DNA of 64,000 nucleotides from NCBI GenBank assembly GCA_030762935.1, contig CM060900.1:391705632-391769631 (forward strand), written 5' to 3'. Shown piece by piece: positions 11,611 through 23,255 of this stretch (the first letter of the stretch is position 1; the number at the start of each line of letters is the position of its first letter). Both the position numbers and the translations under genes were made by a program. Under the pieces are notes generated by a model. The model searched no databases, was not told the DNA's origin, and worked only from the letters and a program-made list of their open reading frames with translations. The stretch comes from Hymenopus coronatus (lineage: Eukaryota > Arthropoda > Insecta > Mantodea > Hymenopodidae).

Positions 11611-12499
11611 CCAAGCAAATGTACTCAAACTAATGCCTTGCGCGGTGCAGATCCTCCTTATTCCGCCTCAAAAACCCGGAAAGTCGGCAGCAATCTTATC
11701 ACCATTCGACAGAATGCGTAATACATGTAAAATGCGCATATAATATTGGGCATTTATAGTGTAATTAGAGAAATCCAAAATAGCATCGGTATCCAAAATA
11801 AAAGCCAGGAATACAGATCATTAAGAGAACAGACGCTCTATCCCAGAGCACACAGATATACTGCTGCCAACCTGTAAGGAAAAAAAAAATTAGTAAACGA
11901 GGAAGAAATTTCGAGAAAACCCTTTTATGTTTTAAAACTAAGATTTCATTATTTATTAAAGTTAAGGTTTATAATTATGAGTGTTCATTTTTAACTTCCT
12001 AAAGTATATAAGCACCGATTAGGCGTAGTAAGTATTTATACTTCTACTCTAGTTAGAAATTAATAGTAATGATCAATTTGAAGGAATGAAAAACTCTGCG
12101 TAAAACTGATGGTGTTGTGCAGCATATAAATTTACTGTGGAAAAACAATAACAGTTCCACGTAATTAAGGCTGCTACTTTGGACATAGCACATCCAACAA
12201 ACAACGCTTTAAACAATATTTTTGAAATGATAAAAGTACCCAAGATCAGACTGTTCCAACTCCACTCGTCTGAGAGTGCTCGACCACACCTTGGAGCCCA
12301 GCTGGAGGGGAGCGTGAAGTCCGATACGTCACTGACGAAGCTGATGCCATAATATTTGCATCCTGCCACTTCAATTTTAACACTTCATTCAGCAGCAACG
12401 ATAGCTTTTAATGCAGCGCTGTATTGCCTTTGCAGGCAGATCCTTGCGAGTCCTGAGTAAATCGCTGCTCTTTTAGCACGTACTCGAGTTGAAATAGCT
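11611..12499. other. Unassigned stretch
   Basis: A 98-codon minus-strand frame at 12,073-12,369 has no recognised domain. A short A run sits at about 11,880. Its right part directly adjoins the R2-like fossil and could be its 3' untranslated region, since the element runs leftwards. Confidence 0.35.
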
Positions 12500-13020
12500 T
12501 AAGTAAATTGATAAGTGAGCATGCTTAATAAAACTATAATTTTAGGTAAAGTGCAATCAGCGATGAATGAGTTAATTATTGCATGCAATAGAGGTGAGAC
12601 ATGAAGAGCGGTAACAGCAATATCTTTTACTTTAGGCACGCCGAACTGTTTCTCTGTGGCGATGAAATGTTTTGAAATAGTAGCGCAAGCTCCCATCATC
12701 CGTCCGATCACTGCATTGATTTACAGGAAATATTGCTGTTTTAACTTCGTGCGCTTCCTTCAGTTGGGCTGTGGGTATGTCAAGCCCTAAAGTAGGAGCG
12801 AGTATGTAACCTATATTATTACGAAGTAGAAGAGTTGTCATGTCAATGCTCCTGGTGCTGCTGTTGGTCGCCAAAAAGTTTCTTCATAAACCTGGAATTG
12901 GATACCTATGTTCCTCTGCGATATTCGACGTATTCTCTGATGCGAAATAGCTCTCACGAGGGAAAGATCTCAGGACATGCACAAGTGTTTCGATCTCACT
13001 GTAGCATTGCCGACATTGTC
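12500..13020 (-). pseudogene. R2-like non-LTR retrotransposon, C-terminal zinc-knuckle and endonuclease region, decayed
   Basis: On the minus strand, CRQCYSEIETLVHVLRSFP (about 12,960-13,020) fits the CxxC...H-x-L...CP knuckle that follows the reverse transcriptase in R2-type elements; the second Cys pair is partly lost. Then come ATNSSTRSID (normally R-x-D, part of the endonuclease site), IGYILAPTLGLDIPTAQ and LKEAHEVKTAIF. The match continues in another frame with VIGRMMGACATISKHF and a KVKDIAVTAL block, the usual end of these proteins. At least one stop and one frameshift separate the parts, so the copy is dead. The reverse transcriptase domain itself would lie to the right and I do not see it, so the copy is 5'-truncated. 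Family placement is from motif order only. Confidence 0.7.
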
Positions 13021-14830
13021 ATTTCTGTGACTTGCACGTCAGAGAACCTATTACCGAAACGTTGGCGGTCATTTTGAGTGCTTATCGCCAATCGCCAGAT
13101 GTTAAGCCCGGACCTCTGAGGGTAGATGCGGGGGAAGGGGACAGCTCACTTGGTTGATCATAGTGCAAACCCCGCACTCCTGCAATAGCGCTGTTGCTAT
13201 TTAAGATTACCTATAGGTGAAATTTATAAATTCTATATTTATGAACATGCGCTTTTTAAATTTATACCTAAGCATATATACACACATTTTCAAAGCAATA
13301 TCTAGGATGGTTTTCAGGTTATTAATAATTTTTAATTGATTATTTTAATGGTTGACAAAAATGGTCTACACGATGGTAAAATTAAAATTTTACTAATATA
13401 AACATACGTTTTGAACTAAAATATTAAAGAACAAATGTTGGAAATAGATTTTTTTGTTCTAGTTTTGAGAAAAAAATTAACTTTTTGTAAACAATATTAT
13501 ACAATAATTTTAGTACATTATTTATATCTTCGAATTAATATTTCTCCAATATACCTACTAAAATGTTGCGAATGATTTTTTTATAAAGTATAAATTTGGG
13601 AGTAACTCTATAAAGTTTGAACAAAAATGAACAAAACTTGCATCTCGTAAAACACGTTGAACACTAAAAACATAGGAAAAAAAAACCAGAAATCGAGAAA
13701 AACAGCTTTGAAAATGTGAAAGGCTATCTGCTCTTGTGCGCAGATACATTTGAAAATTCGTGTAAAATTGTTCTAATGGCCAGTAATGGACACCAAAAAC
13801 AGATGATACTAGATGATTCATTCCTATTAAGAGACCTATAAACCAAAAAATGGAGCTTTTCAAGAATTCCGTTCATTTTTCACCTATGTGTACCCTTAAG
13901 CTTGGCTCGCACGCTCCACCTGTTTCCTACTTATTTACCCTCTCCTCTGGTTTTACCGTTGTAAAATGTCGGGTCGAGCAGAATCGGACCGATGCGCGGT
14001 GCGCAGCACCTTGGTTTGCACGACTCAGATTCTACACCTTTGAGAGGCCTTGTGTTAAACCGTTGTGATGTCTAAAACAGAGTTCGCTGGAGTGTCAATT
14101 TTATCGATTCTTTATAGAGATCGACACCAATGCCTTTCTGAGAAAGCTTTCATCGTAATTCAAATTCTCTTTCTCTTAGCGCTTTTCTGATTCTTCGAGC
14201 ATCGTACAGACCGTTTGAGGATTACATAGTTTGATCGCGGTAACATTTAAAGAAGCTCGGTAATGCTTAAAAATAAATCGCTGTTTAAGCATTTTAAAAG
14301 GAAAGCAGATGCGGAAGAGTTGAAAACAGTTTCATGTAAACATGTTGAAAGTCAGTTAGCAAATTGAAGAAGCTTTATCACTTTCCTATTCACTTCACTT
14401 CATACATTCATTGCTGACGAATGTGCTTTGCCAAACATATACTATTATAAACAGTACAAGTGATTACATTTAATATGGGTTCTATAATTAAAATTAAGAG
14501 GAAAAAAAGTTGCAAAATATGGGTAGAAAACAAAATATTTTAGCAGGTTGGTAGGTAAAGTGCGATTTCGGTTGACCCAAGAAGAAGCGGTACGGTTGGC
14601 AGTACTGCTCACGCAGGTTTCCGGGGGAAGAAGGAAACCAATCCTAATCCCAGATGGCCACCATGAAATAAGGCAATGCTCTGAGGATGCACACGGCACT
14701 AGTAGTGAAAGGGTTAAAGCTGATGGAGTGATAGGAACCACAGTGTTTTGCGTGCAAAGAACAAGTAATATTACTGTATACAGGTTTTTTTTTTTACGAT
14801 TTTAAACATCTTTGCATGTTGTAATTTAAC
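13021..14830. other. Unassigned AT-rich stretch
   Basis: The first 200 bases may hold further unreadable parts of the R2-like copy. The 13.2-13.85 kb part is very AT-rich. A GC-richer spot at about 13,900-14,060 includes a small perfect hairpin, GGTGC-GCA-GCACC. Overlapping 85- and 98-codon frames at 14,445-14,805 on opposite strands have no recognised domain. Confidence 0.4.
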
Positions 14831-14854
14831 ATATATATGTGTGTATATATATGT

Positions 14855-14898
<44 letters not shown>

Positions 14899-15045
14899 AT
14901 ATATATATGTGTGTGTGTATATATATATGTGTGTGTGTATATATATATGTGTGTGTATATATATATGTGTGTGTATATATATGTGTGTGTATATATATAT
15001 GTGTGTGTATGTATATATATATGTGTGTGTATGTATGTATATATG

Positions 15046-15104
<59 letters not shown>

Positions 15105-15113
15105 CTGTATGTA
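14831..15113. repeat. Compound (TA)n/(TG)n microsatellite
   Basis: About 280 bases of alternating TA and TG blocks, with repeating units of roughly 20-22 bases in the middle, passing into pure (TA)n. All frames are open because TAT, ATA, TGT and GTA are sense codons. This gives several long but false reading frames (95-149 codons). Confidence 0.97.
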
Positions 15114-15115
15114 TT

Positions 15116-15175
15116 TTTTTTTCGGTAGCGTTTATCGCCCACTTTTATTACTTGTGGCACCGCAGACGATATTAT
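15116..15175 (-). repeat. SINE family B 3'-end fragment
   Basis: Antisense copy of the family B tail: CGCCCACTTTTATTACTTG then TGGCACCGCAGACGAT, as in the 28.6 kb copy. It directly abuts the TA/TG microsatellite, with a T run between. Only about 60 bases remain. Confidence 0.7.
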
Positions 15176-16063
15176 ATATTTATACGTATGTATATATGAA
15201 TACACACACAAAGTTCTCAACTTACGCGCGATGGCTTTAAAATTGACGTATCAGATACATTTTGGGCAATACCTTAAAATCTCGTCCAAATATTTCAAGT
15301 GACGGAGAAATAAATTTATTCACTTTGATTGAGCCTTTTTAAGAACATGAAATTTATCCATGTGAGGTATAATTTATGTTGGATAATGACAACTTTCGCG
15401 TCGCATATTTGGAGGCTGCTGAACTAAATTAACAAGTTTGGTACGTATCCCCGGTTTCGCTTTTGACCTACAGGCTCACACATGCACATTCAACGCAGAC
15501 AATGCTTCTTTTAACAGTACTTTTCTATTGGATTCAAGAGATCTAAAATGCGAGTATATTATTTTGGGTGCAATTTGGATATAAAGTGTCTGGGTGAAAT
15601 GTAGTGCTCTCTCTCCTACTGGTACGGTAGACAAAGTATTATAAAGCAGTATGTGTAATGGAAGGTCACTGTTGCAGTTGGATGGGTCATTTACTCATGT
15701 GCAACTAGAACAGCTAGAAATTTTAGGTGCAAAATGTGTGCTTCAATTTAACTGAAAAAGGTGCAAAAAATGCGAATTTTAAAAATAAATATTAGAAAAA
15801 TTACCAAATCAAACTATATAATAGATTGTGCCCCAAAATTCATTCAGGTCTAAAAAGGTGCACCTAAATGTCACAGAACACAATGCTTTCAAGGCCACTG
15901 ATCAAAAAAACTTGTTAAAACAGATAACGTTGAAGATTTTATTTTCAGTTCGACTGCACTCCGAGCAACACGTAGATACTTGTACGCAGAAAAGGAAAAC
16001 TCCATGTCAAATTACAAATGGCACAAATTTTACTTTAGTCCGTAATATACCTATAGATCCTTT
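15176..16063. other. Unassigned stretch
   Basis: No motif or repeat recognised. An 85-codon plus-strand frame at 15,828-16,085 ends by running into the SINE at 16,064 and looks fortuitous. Confidence 0.4.
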
Positions 16064-16405
16064 GGTGCCGTGGCCGAGTGGTTAGAACGCTCCCAATTAG
16101 GCGGCCCTGGTTCGATCCCAGGCACCCACATGTGGGATTTGTGTCTAGGCGGGTTTTCTCCGGCTCCTCCGGCTTCCCCCGCCACTTATTCCACTAATTG
16201 CTCCATCACTAATGTTCCTATCATCCATTTCGCTTGCGTTTCATATCCTCCACTTCCTCACACTCATGCCTGGCTACGAACCGACCGCTCCTTCCAGGTT
16301 CTCCATTCTGTGATTTCATGCCATTGGCTCGCCGACAAACTTCTAACTCCTGGGCATCCGTTTGTAAGTCCTAGGGGAATGTCAGTTCTAAATAAGGGGA
16401 GGATA
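16064..16405 (+). repeat. SINE family B, full-length copy with well-kept tRNA head
   Basis: The head reads GGTGCCGTGGCCGAGTGG (A box; D-arm of Ser/Leu type) and closes with CCCTGGTTCGATCCCAGG (a perfect 5-bp T-arm) followed by CACCC. The first six bases (GGTGCC) can pair with the final GGCACC, so the acceptor stem is preserved. A long body follows: CACATGTGGGATTTGTG, a GTTTTCTCCGG block, a CACTTATTCCACTAATTGC block, a CACTCATGCCTGGCTACG block and CCTAGGGGAATGTCAG near the 3' end. The antisense copy at 23.3-23.6 kb has the same blocks in the same order. The frames that cross it are by-products. Confidence 0.9.
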
Positions 16406-16442
16406 AGCCGACTCGAACGAATATAGATATTGTTTCTTCCAA

Positions 16443-16671
16443 CGACGAGATGGCTTCGTGGTAAAATGTGGGGCCACATTAAGGAGTTATGCGGTTCAAA
16501 TCCCAGTAACGCCCTTCCTGACTGAGGGTTTTTTCCCAGGCTTTGCTCAATCCTCGGTAACTGCAAATGCCGTTAACTTTTCAAATTTCCTTTCTCTAAT
16601 GTCATGTATTATCAATTCATCAATATCATTTGTGGTGCCATATCTAGCAAGACAGGGCATTAAATATTGCT
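16443..16671 (+). repeat. SINE family D copy
   Basis: The head GACGAGATGGCTTCGTGGTAA and B box GCGGTTCAAATCCCAG are followed by TTTTTTCCCAGG, a CAATCCTCGGTAACTGC block, a TCATGTATTATCAATTCATC block and a GTGGTGCC-containing 3' end. It resembles the 32.9 kb copy in layout. It lies only about 40 bases after the family B copy, in the same direction. Confidence 0.75.
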
Positions 16672-17877
16672 GGAAATGTCTGTTGCACCTTCTAAAGATA
16701 AAGTTTTTTGGCTGAGCTCTGACTCACCTTTAGATTCCTTTCACTGAGCAGATTTGTCCGTTTATTTTAAACATTATAATTTTAACAGAAAAAAAACATA
16801 GCAAAAGAACAAAATTCTGGGAGAGAAAAAAAGTGCTGAATATTAAGCAAGGTTCAAAAAGTTGTGAACTTGGGGGGGGGGGAAGGTGCAACCAAAATAC
16901 GTTTTCTTTGTAAGACAAAGTAATTTTGGACATTTTAATAGCAAAAAATATTAAAGTGCGGCAGTTAAAAATTTCTAGTTATAACAATTAGTAAATGCAC
17001 ACACAACTTTTAAATGAGTCTGTAGAGTTCAACCATTTTTTCTTCCTTTTGTTTCAGGTAAGTGCTGCAATGCTCGAGTTACAGTGGAGTCACTTGCGAC
17101 ATCACAGGTACTGATATCATACACTAACATAAACCGGTGCTTAAGAAAGGATGTCACTGTACTGTGCTTCAATAACCACTTGTGGAATAACCACAATCAC
17201 GTGATTCAAGTTGAGGAGATTGTAGAATACTAATGAGAGCTATAAAGGAGCTGCAGTAAAATCCAGGGGGACACTGCGTTTTCCAATTTTTAGTGTCACT
17301 CTGAATACTGCGTACCTTTAAATTGCACATGAGAATGCCTAGCGTTAAGATGCAACCTACGTCGAAGTGGACTAAACATAGGAAGACTACATCGCAGTGA
17401 TGTCTTTTATCTAAATACTACTTAAGTGCTTTACCCAACGTCGCACAGTTCCTTTTTAAACTTCAGTGACGAACTAATTTCATCTACCCCCGCCCCTCCC
17501 GTTCTTTTTGAAGTTACTCTAGAGTGAAAAAGAATTTTTGTATTGAATTCTGCCCTTTATCCCCTATAGTTGTAATTTCATGCAGTCCTGACCACTCCAA
17601 ACAACGGATCAAAAATACCCTGATATTCACGCAAATGATGTAAAATCGGTGGAACGTCCGAATCCTTAACCTCTGCCCCCCCCCCCTAGTTTTCAGAGTT
17701 GGAAATGCTACAATTAAGTGATCTCTGATGTTGGAAAATTCTCGGTCGGGCTGTTCGAGTAATTTGTTTAGATAATTATTATAGGTTCTGTGTTAAACTT
17801 TTGTACTTTGCTTAGTTTCATAGTTAATGTAATAAAAGCTACATAATTCTCATATAATACAGAAACATATACATCTA
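16672..17877. other. Unassigned stretch with G and C runs
   Basis: No element recognised. It contains an 11-base G run at about 16,871 and C runs near 17,490 and 17,680, otherwise AT-rich DNA. Confidence 0.4.
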
Positions 17878-18090
17878 AGCCCGCCTGGGTAGTGTGGTGG
17901 TAGCAGCGTGTCTGCCTCACATTCAAAACGTCGTGAGCTCGAATCTCGCTTAGGGTGAGTTACCCGGATAAAGTTTTTTCAGGGTTTTCCCTTATCCTGA
18001 GAAGACAACTCCCAAGTCACGATAATCTTCTCAGTTAATATAACATGTCAATTCACTGATTTCTTGTTAGCAGTTCACTCTCTTTAGGAA
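17878..18090 (+). repeat. SINE with tRNA-like head (family E)
   Basis: The head has TGGGTAGTGTGGTGGTAGCA (A box) and GTGAGCTCGAATCTCGC (B box, slightly diverged) 35 bases later. The body contains TTTTTTCAGGGTTTTCCCTT, a motif also found in the family D bodies. Only one copy of this head type was seen here. Confidence 0.65.
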
Positions 18091-18280
18091 ATTATTTAGC
18101 GCGCCCTAACAACGTATTTCATTACAACATAAATACGAAAGAAATAAAACATTCTTGCTTGAGGCTTATTAGAAGGTTTTGGCATCCACAAATGTAAGTA
18201 CATAAATATATAGAATTAGAATATAGGTTATTCAGAGGTTTGAGCACAGTTTCATTATATACCTAAGCAAATGCAATATT

Positions 18281-18542
18281 TGTCGTCTTCCGTGGTATAG
18301 GCGTAACCAAGGTCCCGGACTCAAGCCCGGCGGGAGGGCGATGGCATTTCTCGGGTGTAAAATTCCTTAGCATTGCTTATTTCGGAAGGAAAGCAGATGT
18401 ATTGGTCTCATGTCGTGGATTTACATCATGTAAAAGAACCTCAAGCCTGATAAAGAGACCTTGGAGCAAAATTAAGCGGTTTTTCACACCCAATATAGAA
18501 TGGGACGATGAGAACCACGGCAATTAAAGAGCGTCCGTAAAA
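18281..18542 (+). repeat. SINE family A copy
   Basis: Same order of blocks as the 10.26 kb copy: GTCTTCCGTGGTATAGGCG, a B box region CCCGGACTCAAGCCCGG, TCTCGGGTGTAAAATTCC, TTTCGGAAGGAAAG, AAGAACCTCAAGCCTGATAA, TTTCACACCCAATATAGAAT and GAGCGTCCGTAAA. The segment between A and B boxes is shortened, so pol III promoter function is unlikely. Confidence 0.88.
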
Positions 18543-18849
18543 AATCGGTTTAATTTATTTTTTCTGCAGTATTTCATAAACGGCAATGAAAGAAAGGAAT
18601 ATAACACAGGATCGATTTTCGCTTTTTAAACAGCCTTCTGTTCGCTAACGTATTGAATCATGACCATCTTTGTGTATAATAAACCGTAGCCGGCTTTTGT
18701 TGTAATTCTTACCAGGAATGTTGTGCAGAAACTATATTCTCTACTCCATAACATGCTCAACTAAATGTCTCGGACTTCTTTGCAAGCATGTTCTAATGTG
18801 TTCATGTTAAAGCACAAGGACATTGTCAATTTGTTTTAAATTTTGAGTA
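18543..18849. other. Unassigned spacer
   Basis: AT-rich, between the family A SINE and an RTE-like tail. Nothing recognised. Confidence 0.4.
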
Positions 18850-18971
18850 ATTAATTACATGAAAATATTAGAAGGTGCTTTATAGCCCCATATCCTCAAA
18901 ACGAATTTGGATTTTAAATAGTGAAAGAACTATTATAATCGGTTGGGTGGTTTTTGAGATTGCCCTGCGCG

Positions 18972-19010
<39 letters not shown>
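18850..19010 (+). repeat. Possible RTE-like LINE 3' tail ending in (GC)n(AC)n
   Basis: The segment ATAATCGGTTGGGTGGTTTT followed by TGAGATTGCCC and then an alternating GC and AC microsatellite (18,966-19,010) recalls the 3' ends of RTE-type retrotransposons in arthropods. These often end with a 'ggtt-agt-ggtttttgagatt' stretch followed by a simple repeat. I see no reverse transcriptase directly upstream. The microsatellite is certain; the LINE origin is an inference. Confidence 0.4.
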
Positions 19011-19270
19011 TGCATACACAAACACATCTTTCCTCATTTGTAAGATTAGTTTAGATAAAGCTTGCAATTTCCATTGTTTATATAGGTTCCACTAACGCTG
19101 TTAAATAGCTAAAAACCCGGGACAACCATATTTTCTTGCATTTCTTATCCCAAATCAGTCAAAAATGTTTATTATTTTAAACGTGTACTTTTATTACTAA
19201 CTGACATTTGAATGCATTAGTAGTGACTTGGATGAGCGAGCAGTTCTTGGTGTCGAAATTTACCTCGCAT

Positions 19271-20520
19271 TGGTGTTCTTAAGATGAGAGAAAATCTTCG
19301 GAAACAGTCTTAAAGATGAAACCCACGTTTACTGGGTCAGATATACTCATGAGGAATTTCAGAGATGTTCTAAGAGCAATAAGGAAGGCTTCCAAAAAAT
19401 CCTGGAGGCACTTCTTTGGAAATATAGAGAAGCAATCGAGTGCTGCCGGATTGAAGAAATCGCTGGTCGCCAGAAGTGGTGCTAAACTGGCCTCTTTGGA
19501 GGACCCCTTCCATAACTAAGACGCAATCGGAGGGTGAGACGAAGGCTATTGCCTGAAACACATTTACTGGGGACCTGCTTTATGAATCAAGAATTATTCT
19601 CCTTTGAGGCACGCGGGTTGTCCTGTGGCCTCCGAGATAGTGATTTAAGGAAGTTGAATGGAATATCTTTACTGTTCAGCCCTATAAAAGCGTGGATTAG
19701 GATGAGATCTACTCGGCTGCCCTGCAAGAGCGCTGAGAGATCGTTTTTACTCGCCTATCGAGAATTTTTAGGGCCCACCTTACTATGAGGTAGTAAGGAG
19801 GCGTACCTTTTCTGGCAGACACTCGTACTGCAGACCCAAGCATTTTCGTCCCATTAGTCTGACATCCTTCAAGTTTAAAGTTTTGGTAAGATTAGTGGAT
19901 AGATATTTGAGATGGAGTATTGGTTGAGAGACCCACATATCTACAGCAGTAGGCCTACCGGCCAGGAAAATCCACAGAATCGGCGCACCGTCAGCTCGCG
20001 AATACGATGGAGAGAACTGGCTATGCAGTTTCTCTAGATAACAAGGATGTCTTTAGACACGTGACTCTGGGGACCATTAAGAATATCTGGAGAATAGAGC
20101 CATCAGTCCGATTATCTAGACTGAATCAGGTAGTCAGATGGTGGCATCTCCGGGTAGCGTGGTCCTCGGAGAATCAATACGGGGCTGTCCCCAAGAGGTC
20201 TAGTGGTGTCTGGTGGTTGGTGATCTGCTGAACCGGCTCAATAAAGGGGGATTACATGCTCAAGGCTATATGGACAACATATGCCTTGTAGCAAATGGAG
20301 ACATACCTAGAGCGGCCTCGGAGCTGATTCAAGTCTCCTTGCTTGCTGTAGAGAATTGGTGCATGGAAACGGACTTGTCTCTTAACCGGACAAGACTGAG
20401 ATCATGGTCTTCACAAGGAGGGCCATGCCAGGATTAGTAGAGCCCCTCGTGTGCGAGAAGACATTGAAGCTCTCTGTTTCGGTTAAGTATGTAGGACTTA
20501 TTTTGGATGGTGGGCTGAGT
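19271..20520 (+). pseudogene. R1/Jockey-type non-LTR reverse transcriptase, decayed
   Basis: Several frames together follow the reverse transcriptase of R1/I/Jockey-type LINEs in order. An N-terminal linker has SKKSWRHFFGNIEKQS (about 19,390). Then come FTVQPYKSVD (normally F.PyKSpGpDGI, about 19,670), HFRPISLTSFKFKVLV (about 19,835), AYRPGKSTESAHRQLV (about 19,950), and a region after MERTGYAVSLDNKDVF where the catalytic D-x-x-x-A/F-D is degraded. GYMDNICLVANGDIPRA (20,257-20,310) corresponds to the YADD motif, here changed to YMDN. VSVKYVGLILDGGLS ends it at about 20,480-20,520. At least five stops or frame changes occur, so it is dead. A poly(A)-rich insertion or tail begins at 20,522. Upstream endonuclease and downstream zinc-knuckle parts are not seen. 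Confidence 0.8.
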
Positions 20521-20521
20521 T

Positions 20522-20942
20522 GAAAAAAAAAAAAAAAACAACAACAAAACATGCAAATATTTAACCCCACAAATATGTAACCCTGGGTTCCTTCTTTTAG
20601 GTTACTGAGGATATACATCAGGGGCAGATGCAGGAACGTGATCCGTTTTGTTGGGACCGTTGGACTAGATTAAAACCCAGTTGAGTCACAAAAGGCTCTA
20701 GGAGTCTCCGTTGAAAGCATTGAGAGAGGCCACTCGGGTTTCATCATTATCATCCCTCCTTATGCAACAGTGCATCTGCAAGTTGAGTAGTGAACCATGC
20801 CACAAATACCACCTAATTAAATGCAAAAGTAGAACTCTCTCCCTAATTACATTCTCTGAAGACTGGTGAAACCCTAACCTTAACTCCTGTATTATTCCAC
20901 TATAGTACGCAATGTGTTTTATCTAAAAAAACAAAAAAAAAA

Positions 20943-20976
<34 letters not shown>
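20522..20976. repeat. A-rich tract and (CA)n microsatellite flanking an unassigned piece
   Basis: An A run of about 16 bases at 20,522-20,538 directly follows the reverse transcriptase fossil. A second A-rich tract passes into (CA)n at 20,926-20,976. The 380 bases between may be leftover retrotransposon, but I could not match them confidently. Confidence 0.6.
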
Positions 20977-20978
<2 letters not shown>

Positions 20979-21280
20979 GTACGTTAAATTCAGTACCAAA
21001 TCAATAACCTAATTAAAAATCACGTGTTGGTTTGCGCATTATCCTATTCAAAGAAGCAGGAGACATTTTAAATTTAAAAGTAATTTGTCGTAGTTGTTTC
21101 TTATTATTCGGTGTTCAAGGTAGAATACATTTATATTTTTGACGAATTAGGTTTTACAATTATAGTAATTTTCACATATAGTGCGCAAAATTTATTGATG
21201 TACTAAAATGTTCAAAACAGCTTTGTTTTTGTTTTTACTTTGTTATTCTTGGGAAACTGCTTCACTTAAATTTAAAGCTT

Positions 21281-21282
<2 letters not shown>
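20977..21282. other. Unassigned AT-rich spacer
   Basis: Between two dinucleotide microsatellites; nothing recognised. Confidence 0.4.

Positions 21283-21329
<47 letters not shown>
21283..21329. repeat. (TC)n microsatellite
   Basis: Pure TC dinucleotide run of about 47 bases. Confidence 0.96.
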
Positions 21330-21333
<4 letters not shown>

Positions 21334-22770
21334 GAGCATAACACATAGGACGCATCTGCGGTAGTATTCAATTGTAAAAATATTAGGAATACACACTAAC
21401 ACTCGTTAACTTAAATCATTGCGTGCTTTAATGCATTTATAACACATAGTTTTCATATTTGTCACTGCTGTTCGTCGTATAAAACGCACATCACTTGCAT
21501 GTTATATCGAGGCATTATAGAAACATTATGTCTGCTATTCTTGTGTTGCTAGAATTGGCGGACCCTAAGTCGCAAAGCATAGTCGTGATATTTGGGCCTT
21601 AAGCCGCAAAACATAGCCGAGGGATATGTGAAGCTAAACTCCCAAAGAACCATGGTGTTTAGCAACATTTTATCTGCGATTTTTTTAAAATACTGTGGTT
21701 ACGCAGGACTTCAAAATGGCGCTAGTTGCAGTATATACGAGGTCGCAAAAATTGGTGGTTGGGTGGGTTATACGACTTCGGTCGAGCAACATTTTGTGGG
21801 TAATGCTTTTCTCATTAATTCAGGATTATATTGAATGTACTATTTACTTATTTGGGAATGTGTGGCGCTTTAAATAGCAAATAAAATTGGGTATAGTCTT
21901 CTTAAGAAAAGAAGAAACAAGATCTATATCGGATAGATGCAGGTTATAGAACTTGCATGAGCCTCATAAGATAAGGAATCCTATAGGTTAGACAGTTACA
22001 AATAATGCAGCGAGTGCATAGCTCAGATGAATCCAGAATGTTTTGTTTCAGTTGTGACTCTTATCTACGTTGACGCAAGTAAAGCAAAACTAGCTCGTAT
22101 AGCTGCTTCATTTGTGGCAAATGTGAATGTAAAATTTGGCTGTTTCATTTTTAGAATGCCGATCCATCAGTGCTCCCCAAGCTTTACAAACCAGCAACTT
22201 TCCCCTCCCTTCCCTCTCGCTTTATTAGGTTACTAATCATCATACCGCTAACTTACATTTTTTTTTCAATGTTCAATAGTACATAGACTAGTTTTAGCAA
22301 CAATTGCAACATGTGTGGCTAATACAATCAAGAACTGAAATGTCTCATTTGAACTATCAATCCAAATCCGTGTTTCAATTCGAAAGTTTTGACCAAGAAA
22401 GTTTCAATACTGCATTACTTCCTCTCGCATTAAAAGTAAACTTATTGAAATGATTTCAATACTAATGCAGAGAGAGAAACTGTTTTCAGTCCTAGTAACC
22501 ACGTTTTTCTTTTCTCTCACTTTTAACTCTGACATCAAACTGTCCAAATACAAACAAAATTTACATAAATCATGAAACTGCAAACCATATACTATTTCAC
22601 TTGTTCAGATATTCTTCAAACTTTTTCAGTAATTTCATGGCTTCTTTTGGAAATTGCACTGATTTTTCTACTTGTTCATGCAAGATGGTTGCCAACTCAT
22701 TTTAAACGCACTGGTATGTGCTTTGTTTTACATATTTAAGCACGTATGTATATGTGTAAATTGTGTGTCT
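21330..22770. other. Unassigned stretch
   Basis: Includes open frames of 60-80 codons (for example 21,592-21,834 plus) without recognisable domains. Nothing else seen. Confidence 0.4.
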
Positions 22771-22822
22771 GTGTATATATATATATGTATATATATATGT
22801 ATATATATATATGTATATATAA
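22771..22822. repeat. (TA)n microsatellite with periodic G
   Basis: TATATATATG-type units repeated several times; same style as the tract at 23,082-23,135. Confidence 0.93.
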
Positions 22823-23081
22823 AACCAGAAAAATGAAAATATTTGCACACGACAGAACACGTACACTGTAATATCATTTTTGTGCGTGTTGAAGTCCGAA
22901 ATTTCTCTCCATTAGTTTTGAAGATTAAAATTGTTTAAAGTGGAGACGAATATGTAACAATCTAATTGTCAGCTTGAAACGGTTATCGCCACCCACTGTT
23001 TTGTTTTACGGCACACCGACACTCTGACTATTCTTAAAGGTGTTTGAACCAGTTTCGCGATACCGGAATAGGCTTTGTAAC

Positions 23082-23082
23082 A

Positions 23083-23121
<39 letters not shown>

Positions 23122-23135
23122 CATATATATATATT
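23082..23135. repeat. (TA)n microsatellite with periodic C
   Basis: TA repeat with C interruptions every 12 or so bases. Confidence 0.93.
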
Positions 23136-23218
23136 ATGAAGGGATGTTATAATCAACTTAAAACCATGTGAAATGTAGGAATGCATCGCAGATCTCCAGA
23201 GGACTTCTGTACGGTTTA

Positions 23219-23220
<2 letters not shown>

Positions 23221-23255
<35 letters not shown>

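Noticed and set aside
14771..15240. Four overlapping long open frames (95-149 codons) on both strands
   Set aside because: They translate the TA/TG microsatellite into Tyr-Ile-Cys-Val or His-Thr-Ile-Tyr repeats; no stop codon can occur in this repeat in those frames.
16064..16130. Functional tRNA gene of Ser/Leu type
   Set aside because: The arms are well preserved, but it is followed by a SINE body shared with other copies and lacks a T-run terminator after the tRNA part.
16070..16566. Open frames of 118 and 100 codons on opposite strands
   Set aside because: Both cross the family B and D SINE copies; open frames on both strands reflect SINE composition.
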